A stretch of DNA of 13,713 nt from Novosphingopyxis sp038234155 (GCA_038234155.1 JBBSUT010000060.1:1-13713), one strand, 5' to 3'. Counted from the stretch's first letter, positions 1 to 7,333 are shown. Notes: a model not told the origin generated them from the sequence alone. Made by a program: numbers and translations.

Positions 1-102
1 ACGAAGCGCTGGAAAGGCCAGCCTTACCGCCGTTCGGACGTCAAAAAGGCCGTTGTGACTTTGGCTGAAGGCCAGAGCATCGACGTGACCACGGGAGTCT
101 GA
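1..102 (+). CDS. rplW: Large ribosomal subunit protein uL23 (L23), C-terminal part
   Basis: Only the last 33 codons and the TGA stop are inside the window; the gene starts upstream of base 1. The frame reads TKRWKGQPYRRSDVKKAVVT and ends in AEGQSIDVTTGV, matching the usual C-terminus of bacterial L23, whose RRSDxKKAxVTL strand precedes the final residues. L23 sits at the polypeptide exit tunnel of the 50S subunit and is the docking site for trigger factor and SRP. The stop is separated from the rplB start by one base, and the rplB ribosome binding site (GGGAG) lies in the last codons, so the two genes are probably translationally coupled. Truncation is due to the window edge, not gene damage. 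Confidence 0.93.
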   Translation, partial: TKRWKGQPYRRSDVKKAVVTLAEGQSIDVTTGV

Positions 103-103
103 G

Positions 104-943
104 ATGGCACTGAAGAGTTATAAACCGACCAGCCCCGCCCGCCGCGGCCTGGTGCTTGTCGATCGGAAGGAGCTCCATAAGGGCGGTCCGGTCAAGGCTC
201 TCACCGAGGGCAAGCACAAGACGGGTGGCCGCAACAACAAGGGCCATGTCACTTCGCGCGGCATCGGCGGCGGTCACAAGCAGAAATATCGCATCGTCGA
301 TTTCAAGCGTCGCAAGTGGAACATGGATGCCACGGTCGAGCGACTGGAATACGATCCAAATCGATCGGCGTTCATCGCGCTCATCAAATATACCGATGGC
401 GAGCAAGCCTATATCATCGCGCCGCAGCGCATGAATGTGGGCGACACCATTGTGGCGAGCGAAAAGACCGACACCAAGCCGGGCAACGCGATGTTGCTGG
501 GTCAGATGCCGGTCGGGACGATCTGCCACAATATCGAAATGAAGCCGGGCAAGGGCGGCCAGATTGCGCGGTCGGCGGGCACCTATGCCCAGCTGGTCGG
601 GCGTGATCGCGGCATGGTTCTGATGCGGCTCAACTCTGGCGAGCAACGGTATATCCATGGCACCTGCATGGGCACCGTGGGCGCCGTATCCAATCCCGAT
701 AATTCGAACACCACGCTTGCCAAGGCCGGTCGTAACCGCTGGCGCGGCAGACGTCCGCTGACCCGCGGCGTCGCCAAGAACCCGGTCGATCACCCGCATG
801 GCGGCGGTGAGGGCCGGACTTCGGGCGGCCGTCATCCGGTTACCCCATGGGGTAAGCCGACCAAGGGCATGCGGACCCGCGACAAGAAAAAGGCGTCGGA
901 CAAGATGATCGTCCGTTCGCGTCATGCGAAGAAGAAGAGGTAA
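104..943 (+). CDS. rplB: Large ribosomal subunit protein uL2 (L2)
   Basis: A 279-residue protein, close to the usual 273-278. L2 is one of the most conserved 50S proteins. It bridges the subunits, is needed for their association and lies close to the peptidyl transferase centre. The C-terminal part carries the universal NPVDHPHGGGEGR motif at residues 226-238. H230 (counting Met) aligns with the E. coli His229 implicated in peptidyl transfer, and the HPVTPWGKPTKG block follows. The N-terminus (MALKSYKPTSPARRG) is typical of alphaproteobacteria and the start is preceded by GGGAG. It lies one base after rplW and three bases before rpsS. Confidence 0.98.
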   Translation: MALKSYKPTSPARRGLVLVDRKELHKGGPVKALTEGKHKTGGRNNKGHVTSRGIGGGHKQKYRIVDFKRRKWNMDATVERLEYDPNRSAFIALIKYTDGEQAYIIAPQRMNVGDTIVASEKTDTKPGNAMLLGQMPVGTICHNIEMKPGKGGQIARSAGTYAQLVGRDRGMVLMRLNSGEQRYIHGTCMGTVGAVSNPDNSNTTLAKAGRNRWRGRRPLTRGVAKNPVDHPHGGGEGRTSGGRHPVTPWGKPTKGMRTRDKKKASDKMIVRSRHAKKKR

Positions 944-946
944 TCC

Positions 947-1222
947 ATGGCACGTTCTGTTTGGAAAGGGCCGTTCGTCGATCTCTACCTTCTGAAGAAG
1001 GCAGAGGACGCACAGGACAAGTCCAGCCGCGCGCCGATCAAGACTTGGTCGCGCCGCTCCACCATATTGCCGCAGTTCGTCGGCTTGACCTTTTCCGTCT
1101 ACAACGGGCATAAGTTCATACCTGTGTCCGTCAACGAAGACATGGTCGGCCACAAGCTGGGCGAATTCGCGCCGACGCGGACCTTCCACGGTCACGGCGC
1201 CGACAAGAAGGGCAAACGCTGA
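947..1222 (+). CDS. rpsS: Small ribosomal subunit protein uS19 (S19)
   Basis: 91 residues, the normal size for S19. It begins MARSVWKGPFVD and contains the family core RRSTILPQFVGLTFSVYNGH and the conserved HKLGEFAPTRTF near the C-terminus. S19 is in the head of the 30S subunit next to S13 and contacts the A-site tRNA region and the intersubunit bridge. The start has an AAGAGG ribosome binding site within the end of rplB. Its TGA stop shares one base with the rplV start (TGATG at 1220-1224), a junction that favours re-initiation by the same ribosome. Confidence 0.98.
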   Translation: MARSVWKGPFVDLYLLKKAEDAQDKSSRAPIKTWSRRSTILPQFVGLTFSVYNGHKFIPVSVNEDMVGHKLGEFAPTRTFHGHGADKKGKR

Positions 1223-1602
1223 TGGGACAGGTCAAGAACCCCCGCCGCGTCGAAGACAATGAAGCGCTGGCCGTTGGCACAATGGTCAAGGGCTCGGCGC
1301 AGAAGCTCAACCTCGTCGCCGGCCTCATCCGTGGCCGCCGCGTGGAGGATGCCATGAATGTGCTGCAGTTTTCGAAGAAGGCAATGGCCGAAGATGTGCG
1401 CAAGGTGCTCGCCTCTGCCATCGCCAACGCTGAAAACAATCACAATCTGGATGTCGACACGCTGGTCGTATCGGAAGCCAGCGTGGGTAAGTCGATCCGC
1501 ATGAAGCGCTTCCGCGCTCGTGCCCGCGGACGCGCCAGCCAGATCATCAAGCCGTTCAGTCGCATCCGTATCGTGGTGCGCGAACAGGAAGAGGAGGCCT
1601 AA
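1222..1602 (+). CDS. rplV: Large ribosomal subunit protein uL22 (L22)
   Basis: 126 residues, slightly longer than E. coli L22 (110) at both ends. The globular core (SAQKLNLVAGLIRGRRVEDA ... VLASAIANAENNH) is followed by the long beta-hairpin segment MKRFRARARGRASQIIKPFS. This hairpin reaches into the exit tunnel and is where macrolide-resistance changes occur in other bacteria; I see no deletion in it. The C-terminus ends in an acidic EQEEEA tail. The start overlaps the rpsS stop by one base, and the next gene follows after three bases. Confidence 0.98.
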   Translation: MGQVKNPRRVEDNEALAVGTMVKGSAQKLNLVAGLIRGRRVEDAMNVLQFSKKAMAEDVRKVLASAIANAENNHNLDVDTLVVSEASVGKSIRMKRFRARARGRASQIIKPFSRIRIVVREQEEEA

Positions 1603-1605
1603 GCC

Positions 1606-2301
1606 ATGGGTCATAAAAGCAATCCGATCGGCCTGCGCCTCCAGATCAACCGCACCTGGGACAGCCGCTGGTATGCCGAAGGGGACGATTACGGTCGTCT
1701 GCTGATGGAAGATCTCAAGATCCGCCAGCACATCATGGACACAGTCCCACAGGCCGCGATCTCCAAGGTTGTCATTGAGCGTCCGGCCAAGCTTTGCCGC
1801 GTATCGGTTTTTGCCGCGCGCCCCGGCGTTATCATCGGCAAAAAGGGTGCGGATATCGAAAAGCTGCGCCGTGCGCTCAGCGAAAAGACAAAGAGCGACG
1901 TTTCGCTCAACATTGTCGAGATCCGCAAACCGGAAGTCGACTCCAAGCTCGTTGCACAGGGCATTGCCGATCAGCTGATCCGCCGAATCGCTTTCCGCCG
2001 CGCTATGAAGCGCGCCGTGCAGTCGAGCATGCGTCTGGGTGCCGAGGGCATCAAGATCGTATGTTCGGGGCGTCTCGGCGGCGCTGAAATCGCGCGTACC
2101 GAATGGTATCGCGAAGGCCGTGTTCCGCTGCATACGCTGCGCGCGAATGTGGATTATGCCGAGGCTGAGGCGCTGACTGCCTACGGCATCATCGGCATCA
2201 AGGTGTGGATATTCAAGGGCGAGATCATGGCCCACGATCCGATGGCAACCGACCGGCTGATGATGGAGGCTCAAACCTCCGGCGTCCGGCCAGCGCGTTG
2301 A
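1606..2301 (+). CDS. rpsC: Small ribosomal subunit protein uS3 (S3)
   Basis: 231 residues, normal for S3 (E. coli 233). The N-terminus MGHKSNPIGLRL is canonical. The type II KH domain has the GxxG loop as GKKG at residues 78-81. The C-terminal domain has R131, R132 and K135 at the positions that line the mRNA entry channel and support ribosomal helicase activity in E. coli. The block GRLGGAEIARTEWYREGRVPL is the family signature. A GGAAGAGGAGG stretch at the end of rplV serves as ribosome binding site. A 45-base spacer separates it from rplP. Confidence 0.98.
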   Translation: MGHKSNPIGLRLQINRTWDSRWYAEGDDYGRLLMEDLKIRQHIMDTVPQAAISKVVIERPAKLCRVSVFAARPGVIIGKKGADIEKLRRALSEKTKSDVSLNIVEIRKPEVDSKLVAQGIADQLIRRIAFRRAMKRAVQSSMRLGAEGIKIVCSGRLGGAEIARTEWYREGRVPLHTLRANVDYAEAEALTAYGIIGIKVWIFKGEIMAHDPMATDRLMMEAQTSGVRPAR

Positions 2302-2346
2302 ATATGTCGCGCTGATCGACCGGGTTAGAGGATAAGGTAAGCGAAG

Positions 2347-2778
2347 ATGCTGCAACCGAAGAAAATGAAGTATCGCAAGGCCTTTAAGGGCCGGATCAAG
2401 GGCAAGGCGCCAGGCGGCTCCACCTTGAATTTCGGGTCTTATGGTCTGAAGGCGATGGAGCCCGAGCGGATCACCGCGCGGCAAATTGAGGCAGCACGCC
2501 GTGCGATCACGCGTCACATCAAGCGTCAGGGTCGGCTTTGGATCCGGGTGTTTCCGGACGTGCCGGTATCGAAGAAACCTGCCGAGGTCCGTCAGGGCAA
2601 GGGCAAGGGTTCGGTTGAATATTGGGCTGCGCGTGTGAAGCCTGGCCGTATCCTGTTTGAACTGGACGGCGTGGCCGGTCCGCTGGCCGCTGAAGCGTTC
2701 GAGCGTGCCGCGATGAAGCTGCCGATCAAGACCAAGGTGGTCGCCCGTCTCGGCGACGAATCGCACCTGAAAGGCTGA
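2347..2778 (+). CDS. rplP: Large ribosomal subunit protein uL16 (L16)
   Basis: 143 residues; E. coli L16 has 136, and the extra residues form a short C-terminal tail ending RLGDESHLKG. The N-terminus MLQPKKMKYRKAFKGR and the central block TARQIEAARRAITRHIKRQG then LWIRVFPDVPV are diagnostic. L16 sits near the A site and orients the acceptor arm of tRNA. R82, in VRQGKGKG, corresponds to the arginine hydroxylated in E. coli L16 (Arg81), so the modifiable residue is kept; whether it is hydroxylated here is unknown. The ribosome binding site is AAGG at about 2335. The stop overlaps the first possible rpmC start by one base. Confidence 0.98.
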   Translation: MLQPKKMKYRKAFKGRIKGKAPGGSTLNFGSYGLKAMEPERITARQIEAARRAITRHIKRQGRLWIRVFPDVPVSKKPAEVRQGKGKGSVEYWAARVKPGRILFELDGVAGPLAAEAFERAAMKLPIKTKVVARLGDESHLKG

Positions 2779-2780
2779 TG

Positions 2781-3014
2781 ATGAGCAAGATTGTTGAAGA
2801 TTTTCGCGCCAAGAGCGATGACGAGCTGCAGAGCGAACTCGGCCAGCTGAAGAAGGAGCAGTTCAATCTGCGCTTCCAGTCCGCGACCGGCCAGATGGAA
2901 AAGCCCGCGCGTGTGCGCGTGGTGCGCCGCTCGATCGCGCGCATCAAGACGCTGCAGACCGAACGCGCCCAGAAGGCCCAGGGTCAGAAGACCGCAGCCG
3001 AAAAAAGCGCCTGA
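2781..3014 (+). CDS. rpmC: Large ribosomal subunit protein uL29 (L29)
   Basis: About 77 residues, longer than E. coli L29 (63) because of an Ala/Lys/Gln-rich C-terminal tail (AQKAQGQKTAAEKSA). The two-helix core has the diagnostic KKEQFNLRFQSATGQ and RVRVVRRSIARIKT. L29 packs against L23 at the tunnel exit. Two tandem ATG codons (2778 and 2781) could start it. The AAAGG at 2770-2774 is only 3 bases from the first but 6 from the second, so I chose 2781; the first would give a one-base TGATG overlap with rplP. The choice changes the product by a single Met. Confidence 0.95.
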   Translation: MSKIVEDFRAKSDDELQSELGQLKKEQFNLRFQSATGQMEKPARVRVVRRSIARIKTLQTERAQKAQGQKTAAEKSA

Positions 3015-3030
3015 GGAAGGATAGAAGCAT

Positions 3031-3327
3031 ATGCCCAAGCGCGTACTCACCGGCACCATTGTGTCGGACAAGATGGACAAGACGGTTGTCGTGCTCGTGG
3101 AGCGGAAGGTGAAGCACCCCCTCTACGGCAAGATCATCCGTCGTTCGAAGAAATACTCCGCCCATGACGAGGACAACAAGTTCCGTACCGGTGAAGTGGT
3201 TCGGATCGAGGAGACCAAGCCGATCTCCAAGAACAAGACTTGGCGCGTGCTAGAGCAGGTCGGCGGCCGTGCCGAAGCCGATGCGCCAGCGGCGGTAAGC
3301 GAAGTGGTGGCACCGGCGGAAGCCTGA
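3031..3327 (+). CDS. rpsQ: Small ribosomal subunit protein uS17 (S17)
   Basis: 98 residues, with the usual S17 core of about 80 (MPKRVLTGTIVSDKMDKTVV ... HPLYGKIIRRSKKYSAHDE ... TGEVVRIEETKPISKNKTW) and an added Ala/Glu/Val-rich tail of roughly 20 residues (GGRAEADAPAAVSEVVAPAE). S17 is a primary 16S rRNA binder of OB fold in the 30S body. A good ribosome binding site (AGGAAGG) lies upstream of the ATG. The following 68-base spacer, which contains a small CCGGG-CCCGT-CCCGG hairpin (3355-3369), is where the S10-type operon ends and the spc-type genes begin in E. coli. I see no promoter there. Confidence 0.98.
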   Translation: MPKRVLTGTIVSDKMDKTVVVLVERKVKHPLYGKIIRRSKKYSAHDEDNKFRTGEVVRIEETKPISKNKTWRVLEQVGGRAEADAPAAVSEVVAPAEA

Positions 3328-3395
3328 GCCCGATCGAAAGGTAATCAGGAACTACCGGGCCCGTCCCGGCAAGCCAGGAAGAAGGAAGCGGATCC

Positions 3396-3764
3396 ATGAT
3401 CCAGATGCAATCCAATCTAGACGTCGCGGACAACAGCGGCGCGAAGCGCGTCCAGTGCATCAAGGTGCTGGGCGGGTCCAAGCGGCGCACTGCGAGCGTC
3501 GGCGATATTATCGTGGTGTCGGTGAAAGAAGCTGCGCCGCGTGGCCGCGTAAAAAAGGGCGACGTGCACCGCGCCGTCATCGTGCGCACCCGTAAGGATG
3601 TGCGCCGTCCCGATGGTTCGGTGATTCGTTTCGATGGCAACGCTGCCGTTTTGGTCAACAACAATCAGGAGCCGATCGGTACGCGTATCTTTGGCCCGGT
3701 GGTGCGTGAATTGCGCGCCAAGCGCCACATGAAGATCATTTCGCTGGCTCCGGAGGTACTCTGA
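3396..3764 (+). CDS. rplN: Large ribosomal subunit protein uL14 (L14)
   Basis: 122 residues, exactly the standard length, beginning MIQMQSNLDVADNSGAKRV and ending MKIISLAPEVL. The central GDIIVVSVKEAAPRGRVKKGDVHRA and DGSVIRFDGNAAVLVNN blocks are the L14 signature. L14 binds 23S rRNA at the subunit interface, forms an intersubunit bridge with 16S helix 14 and is the docking site for the silencing factor RsfS. GGAAGCGGA precedes the start. The stop is one base before the rplX start. Confidence 0.99.
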   Translation: MIQMQSNLDVADNSGAKRVQCIKVLGGSKRRTASVGDIIVVSVKEAAPRGRVKKGDVHRAVIVRTRKDVRRPDGSVIRFDGNAAVLVNNNQEPIGTRIFGPVVRELRAKRHMKIISLAPEVL

Positions 3765-3765
3765 C

Positions 3766-4086
3766 ATGGCGATGGCCAAAATCAAGAAGGGCGACAAGAT
3801 TGTTGTTCTGGCGGGCAAGGACAAGGGACGCACCGGTGAGGTGACCCAAGTTATGCCCAAGGACGGCAAGCTGCTGGTTGACGGCATCAATGTCCACGCC
3901 AAGCATCGCAAGCCCACACAGGAAAACCCGCAGGGTGGCATCGATCGCAAGTCGGCGCCGATGCACATTTCGAACGTGGCGCTTGCCGATCCCAAGGATG
4001 GCAAACCGACCCGCGTTCGTTTCAAAGAAAAAGATGGCAAGCGCGTGCGCGTCGCCGTCAAGTCCGGGGAGACTATCGATGGCTGA
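3766..4086 (+). CDS. rplX: Large ribosomal subunit protein uL24 (L24)
   Basis: 106 residues with the KOW motif near the N-terminus (KGDKIVVLAGKDKGRTGEV) and the following block DGINVHAKHRKPTQENPQGG, both diagnostic of L24. L24 is an assembly initiator of the 50S subunit that binds the 5' region of 23S rRNA and lies near the tunnel exit. An in-frame ATG at 3772 is a possible alternative start, but CGGAGG at 3751-3756 is 9 bases from 3766 and 15 from 3772, so 3766 is preferred. The last 8 bases overlap the start of rplE in another frame. Confidence 0.97.
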   Translation: MAMAKIKKGDKIVVLAGKDKGRTGEVTQVMPKDGKLLVDGINVHAKHRKPTQENPQGGIDRKSAPMHISNVALADPKDGKPTRVRFKEKDGKRVRVAVKSGETIDG

Positions 4087-4657
4087 TTATGTGCCGCGCC
4101 TCCGCAAGAAGTACGACGAGGAGATCGTCAAGGCGTTGACCGAGAAATTCGGTTACGCCAATCGTTTCGCTGTGCCCAAGATCGAGAAAGTCACGATCAA
4201 CATGGGCGTAGGTGAGGGCTCTCAGGACAAGAAAAAGGTCCAGAGCGCGCTCGAGGAAATGCAGCTGATTGCCGGCCAGAAGCCGGTGATTACCATTGCG
4301 AAAAAGTCGATCGCGCAGTTCAAGCTGCGTGAAGGCATGCCGATTGGCGTGAAGGTAACGCTTCGCCGTACGCACATGTATGAATTTCTTGATCGTCTGA
4401 CGAATATCGCCATGCCCCGGATACGCGATTTCCGTGGGCTGAACCCGAAGAGCTTTGACGGCCGCGGAAATTTTGCCATGGGTCTGAGGGAGCAGATCGT
4501 GTTCCCTGAGATAAGCTACGATCAGATCGACCAGGTACGCGGGATGGACGTTATCGTGACGACGTCGGCCAAGACCGACGATGAAGCGCGTGAGATGCTG
4601 AAACTGTTCGGCTTCCCGTTCCCCCAGGATGAAACCCAGGAGAAGGAGGCGGCCTAA
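4079..4657 (+). CDS. rplE: Large ribosomal subunit protein uL5 (L5)
   Basis: 192 residues (E. coli 179). The open frame extends further upstream, but the homologous N-terminus is MADYVPRLRKKYDEEIVKAL, which starts at the ATG at 4079, 8 bases inside rplX, with GGGGAG a few bases upstream. Core blocks are VPKIEKVTINMGVGEG, AGQKPVITIAKKSIAQFKLR, LRRTHMYEFLDRL and FRGLNPKSFDGRGNFAMGL. L5 is part of the central protuberance, binds 5S rRNA with L18 and L25, and contacts P-site tRNA and S13. The C-terminus carries an acidic extra tail (DETQEKEAA). Confidence 0.97.
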   Translation: MADYVPRLRKKYDEEIVKALTEKFGYANRFAVPKIEKVTINMGVGEGSQDKKKVQSALEEMQLIAGQKPVITIAKKSIAQFKLREGMPIGVKVTLRRTHMYEFLDRLTNIAMPRIRDFRGLNPKSFDGRGNFAMGLREQIVFPEISYDQIDQVRGMDVIVTTSAKTDDEAREMLKLFGFPFPQDETQEKEAA

Positions 4658-4700
4658 GGGCAACGCCTCTTTTCCCCAAGAAAGGAAGAGAACTTAAGTC

Positions 4701-5006
4701 ATGGCGAAACTGAGTTCCATCAATAAGAACGAGCGGCGCAAGCGCATGGTGAAGAAGTTTGCCGGCCAATATGCGAAGCTCAAGGCGAAAGCGGACGACA
4801 AGTCGCTCGACGATGGCGAGCGTTTGATCGCGCGTCTCAAAATGGCGGAAATTCCGCGCAACGCAAATCCGACGCGCGTGCGCAACCGCTGCGAGATGAC
4901 GGGGCGTCCGCGCGCTTATTACCGTAAGTTTCGGCTCTCCCGCATTCTGCTGCGCGATCTGGCCAATAAAGGCCTGATCCCCGGCGTGACCAAGTCGAGC
5001 TGGTAA
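4701..5006 (+). CDS. rpsN: Small ribosomal subunit protein uS14 (S14), zinc-independent form
   Basis: 101 residues, the length of the E. coli-type S14. The short zinc-binding type has about 61 residues and two CxxC pairs. Here only one Cys is seen, in NRCEMTGRPRAYYRKFRLSR, so this is the zinc-free form. The C-terminus LRDLANKGLIPGVTKSSW is canonical. S14 is a late-assembling protein of the 30S head near S3 and S10. The start follows a strong ribosome binding site (AAAGGAAGAG) in a 43-base spacer after rplE. Confidence 0.98.
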   Translation: MAKLSSINKNERRKRMVKKFAGQYAKLKAKADDKSLDDGERLIARLKMAEIPRNANPTRVRNRCEMTGRPRAYYRKFRLSRILLRDLANKGLIPGVTKSSW

Positions 5007-5017
5007 GGATTTAAATC

Positions 5018-5422
5018 ATGGCAATGACCGATCCCCTGGGCGATATGCTCACCCGTATCCGCAACGGCCAGCGTGCGAAGATGGACAGCGTTATTTCGCC
5101 GTCCTCCAAGCTGCGCCAGCGGGTGCTCGATGTGCTTCAGCGCGAAGGCTATATCCGCGGCTATACCGCCGAGAATATTGGCCGTCGCAGCCAGCACGAA
5201 GGCATCCGCATCGAGCTGAAATATTTCGAAGGACAGCCCGCCATCCAGCATGTCGCGCGCGTCTCCAAGCCTGGCCGCCGCGTCTATTCCGGCAGCCAGG
5301 AATTGCCACGGGTCCGCAACGGCCTTGGCATCACCATCGTCTCGACGCCAAAGGGCGTTCTGTCCGACGCGGAAGCGCGCGAACAGAATGTCGGCGGCGA
5401 GGTCCTCGCGGAGGTATTCTGA
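5018..5422 (+). CDS. rpsH: Small ribosomal subunit protein uS8 (S8)
   Basis: 134 residues, near the usual 130-132. It starts MAMTDPLGDMLTRIRNGQ; the ATG two codons later is a less likely start because AAGGA at 5005-5009 is best spaced for 5018. The C-terminal RNA-binding part contains GITIVSTPKGVLSDAEAREQ, the S8 signature, ending GGEVLAEVF. S8 binds helix 21 of 16S rRNA and in E. coli represses the spc operon by binding mRNA near rplE. I did not find an obvious copy of that target here. The stop overlaps the rplF start by one base (TGATG). Confidence 0.98.
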   Translation: MAMTDPLGDMLTRIRNGQRAKMDSVISPSSKLRQRVLDVLQREGYIRGYTAENIGRRSQHEGIRIELKYFEGQPAIQHVARVSKPGRRVYSGSQELPRVRNGLGITIVSTPKGVLSDAEAREQNVGGEVLAEVF

Positions 5423-5955
5423 TGAGCCGCATCGGTAAGAAACCGGTCGCATTGCCTTCGGGCGTGACGGCTAAGATGGATAGCGGCGTTCTTTCGGTCA
5501 AAGGGCCGAAGGGCGAGCTGTCCATGCCGACGCTGAACGAGGTGTCGTACGATCTGAATGACAATCAGGTGGCTATCACGCCGCAGAACCAGACGAAGCG
5601 TGCGCGCTCCTTCTGGGGCATGCAGCGTACCCAGGTGCAGAACCTGGTTGACGGGGTGACCGAGGGCTTCTCCAAGGTGCTCGAGATCAACGGCGTTGGT
5701 TACCGTGCGAACGTTCAGGGCAACAACCTGAAACTGCAGCTCGGTTTCAGCCACGATGTGGATTATGCCATTCCCGATGGCATCGACATCAAGACACCCG
5801 ATCAGACAACGATCGAAATTTCCGGCATCGACAAGCAGAAGGTCGGACAGGTTGCCGCCGAGATTCGCCGCTGGCGCAAGCCCGAACCCTACAAGGGCAA
5901 GGGCGTGAAATATCGCGGCGAATATATCTTCCGCAAAGAAGGCAAGAAGAAATAA
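5422..5955 (+). CDS. rplF: Large ribosomal subunit protein uL6 (L6)
   Basis: 177 residues, the standard length. The N-terminus MSRIGKKPVALPSGV and the C-terminal signature PEPYKGKGVKYRGEYIFRKE are diagnostic. The middle holds FSKVLEINGVGYRA, the start of the second L6 domain. L6 lies near the sarcin-ricin loop and the factor-binding region of the 50S subunit, and is required for late 50S assembly. GCGGAGG at the end of rpsH acts as ribosome binding site. rplR follows after three bases. Confidence 0.99.
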   Translation: MSRIGKKPVALPSGVTAKMDSGVLSVKGPKGELSMPTLNEVSYDLNDNQVAITPQNQTKRARSFWGMQRTQVQNLVDGVTEGFSKVLEINGVGYRANVQGNNLKLQLGFSHDVDYAIPDGIDIKTPDQTTIEISGIDKQKVGQVAAEIRRWRKPEPYKGKGVKYRGEYIFRKEGKKK

Positions 5956-5958
5956 GCC

Positions 5959-6312
5959 ATGGCGAAAATGTCTCTTTTCGAACGCCGCCGGGCCCGGGTC
6001 CGCGCGAAGCTCCGCACGCAGGGCCTCACCCGTCCGCGCCTGTCGATCCATCGGACCGGCCAGCACATCTATGCGCAGGTCATCGACGATCGCGAGGGCA
6101 AAACCATCGCCTCAGCCTCGTCGCTGGACAAGGGCGCCAAGGCTAAGAACGCCGCCACGTCGGATGGTGCTGCCGATGTCGGCAAGCGCGTTGCCGAAGC
6201 GGCCAAGAAAGCCGGCGTGACGAACGTTGTGTTTGATCGCGGCGGGTTCCTTTTTCATGGCCGCGTCAAGGCGCTGGCGGATGCTGCCCGTGACGGCGGA
6301 CTGGAGTTTTAA
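5959..6312 (+). CDS. rplR: Large ribosomal subunit protein uL18 (L18)
   Basis: 117 residues, the usual size. The basic N-terminus (MAKMSLFERRRARVRAKLRT) binds 5S rRNA. RPRLSIHRTGQHIYAQVIDD and the C-terminal VVFDRGGFLFHGRVKALADA are the family blocks. L18 works with L5 in delivering 5S rRNA to the central protuberance. rpsE begins two bases after its TAA stop. Confidence 0.98.
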   Translation: MAKMSLFERRRARVRAKLRTQGLTRPRLSIHRTGQHIYAQVIDDREGKTIASASSLDKGAKAKNAATSDGAADVGKRVAEAAKKAGVTNVVFDRGGFLFHGRVKALADAARDGGLEF

Positions 6313-6314
6313 TA

Positions 6315-7133
6315 ATGGCTGACGAAACCCCCAACGAAGGTGCCTCCGATAACGCGGGAGCAGCGAAGCCAGGGACGACCGGCGAGGGTAACCAGCCCGA
6401 AGCGGTCCTGGATCCCAAGGCGACCCAGCAGACCGTCGAGAATACGCGCAACGATACCGGACGCCAGGGCGCGCGCGGTCGCGGTCGCGGAGCACCCGGT
6501 GGCGGCGCTGGCCGTGACAACAATCGCGGCGGCGGCGGTGGTCGTGGTGGCCGTGACAACAATCGCGGTGGCCGCGGCGGCCGCGACAATGATGGCGGCG
6601 AAGAGCTGATTGAAAAGCTGGTCCACATCAACCGCGTGTCCAAAACGGTGAAGGGCGGCAAGCGCTTCGGTTTTGCGGCACTGGTTGTGGTTGGCGACGG
6701 TCAGGGCCGCGTCGGCTTTGGTCACGGCAAGGCGCGCGAAGTGCCAGAAGCCATCAACAAAGCGACGGCGGCGGCCAAGAAGGCCATGGTCCGCGTGCCG
6801 CTGAAAGATGGCCGCACGCTGCATCATGATGGCAATGGCCGTTTTGGCGCTGGCAAAGTGACGCTGCGTTCGGCTCCCGCCGGTACCGGCATCATTGCAG
6901 GTGGCCCAATGCGTGCCATCTTCGAAAGCCTGGGCGTGGCCGACGTGGTGACCAAATCGGTTGGCACATCCAACCCCTACAACATGATACGTGCGACTTT
7001 CCAGGCGCTCACCGATCAGACGAGTCCGAAGTCCGTGGCAGCGCGCCGTGGCAAGAGGATCGTCGATCTTCTGGGCCGTGGCGGTGCCGGTCACCAGACG
7101 GCCGAGGCGGAAGCCGCTGCGGTCACGGAGTAA
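6315..7133 (+). CDS. rpsE: Small ribosomal subunit protein uS5 (S5) with long RG/N-rich N-terminal extension
   Basis: 272 residues against about 167 in E. coli. The S5 core starts at about residue 97 (EELIEKLVHINRVSKTVKGG) and holds LVVVGDGQGRVGFGHGKARE, the GTGIIAGGPMRAI segment and VAARRGKRIVDLLG. S5 lies at the mRNA entry channel and affects decoding fidelity. The first ~95 residues are low-complexity. An acidic Asn/Thr/Glu-rich part is followed by an Arg/Gly/Asp/Asn-rich part with three GRDNN/D repeats at residues 66-73, 79-86 and 89-95. An Ala/Glu-rich tail ends the protein. Similar glycine-rich extensions are common in sphingomonad S5. The ribosome binding site is poor: only GGAG within the end of rplR. 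Confidence 0.97.
   Translation: MADETPNEGASDNAGAAKPGTTGEGNQPEAVLDPKATQQTVENTRNDTGRQGARGRGRGAPGGGAGRDNNRGGGGGRGGRDNNRGGRGGRDNDGGEELIEKLVHINRVSKTVKGGKRFGFAALVVVGDGQGRVGFGHGKAREVPEAINKATAAAKKAMVRVPLKDGRTLHHDGNGRFGAGKVTLRSAPAGTGIIAGGPMRAIFESLGVADVVTKSVGTSNPYNMIRATFQALTDQTSPKSVAARRGKRIVDLLGRGGAGHQTAEAEAAAVTE
6510..6598 (+). repeat. In-frame imperfect repeats in the rpsE extension
   Basis: Three related units lie in the extension of S5: 6510-6532 and 6549-6571 differ by one base, and 6579-6598 is a shorter, diverged copy. Each encodes GRDNNRGG or GRDNDGG. They are separated by short Gly/Arg codon runs and their offsets (39 and 30 bases) are multiples of three, so changes in copy number would keep the frame. 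Confidence 0.8.
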
Positions 7134-7138
7134 ACGAT

Positions 7139-7333
7139 ATGGCCAAGAACGAAAAGACGATGATCAAGATCCAGCAGACGGCTTCGCCGATCCGCCGGCC
7201 CAAGCACCAGCGGCAGACGCTGGCGGGCCTTGGCCTTGGCAAAATTGGCCGCGTGGTTGAACTGCAGGACAGCCCGGAAATCCGCGGCATGATCGCCAAG
7301 CTTCCCCATATGGTGAAAGTATTGGAAGGCTGA
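7139..7333 (+). CDS. rpmD: Large ribosomal subunit protein uL30 (L30)
   Basis: 64 residues, slightly above the usual 58-60. It reads MAKNEKTMIKIQQTASPIRR, then the diagnostic QTLAGLGLGKIGRVVELQDS and a C-terminus MIAKLPHMVKVLEG. L30 is a small peripheral 50S protein present in most but not all bacteria. It begins five bases after the rpsE stop with CGGAG as ribosome binding site. A 6-bp stem (7326-7331 with 7336-7341) spans its stop codon. It is the last gene of the tightly packed run. Confidence 0.97.
   Translation: MAKNEKTMIKIQQTASPIRRPKHQRQTLAGLGLGKIGRVVELQDSPEIRGMIAKLPHMVKVLEG

Noticed and set aside
41..1195. 384-codon minus-strand frame
   Set aside because: Fully antisense to rplB and rpsS, with no recognisable domain; long shadow frames are expected at this GC content.
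1192..2766. 524-codon open frame on the minus strand
   Set aside because: It lies opposite rplV, rpsC and rplP, all certain genes, and its His/Arg/Asp/Leu-rich composition is typical of antisense frames in GC-rich DNA.
3878..4078. 67-codon upstream extension of the rplE frame
   Set aside because: It overlaps rplX completely, has arginine/serine-rich non-family sequence, and the homologous L5 start with a ribosome binding site is at 4079.
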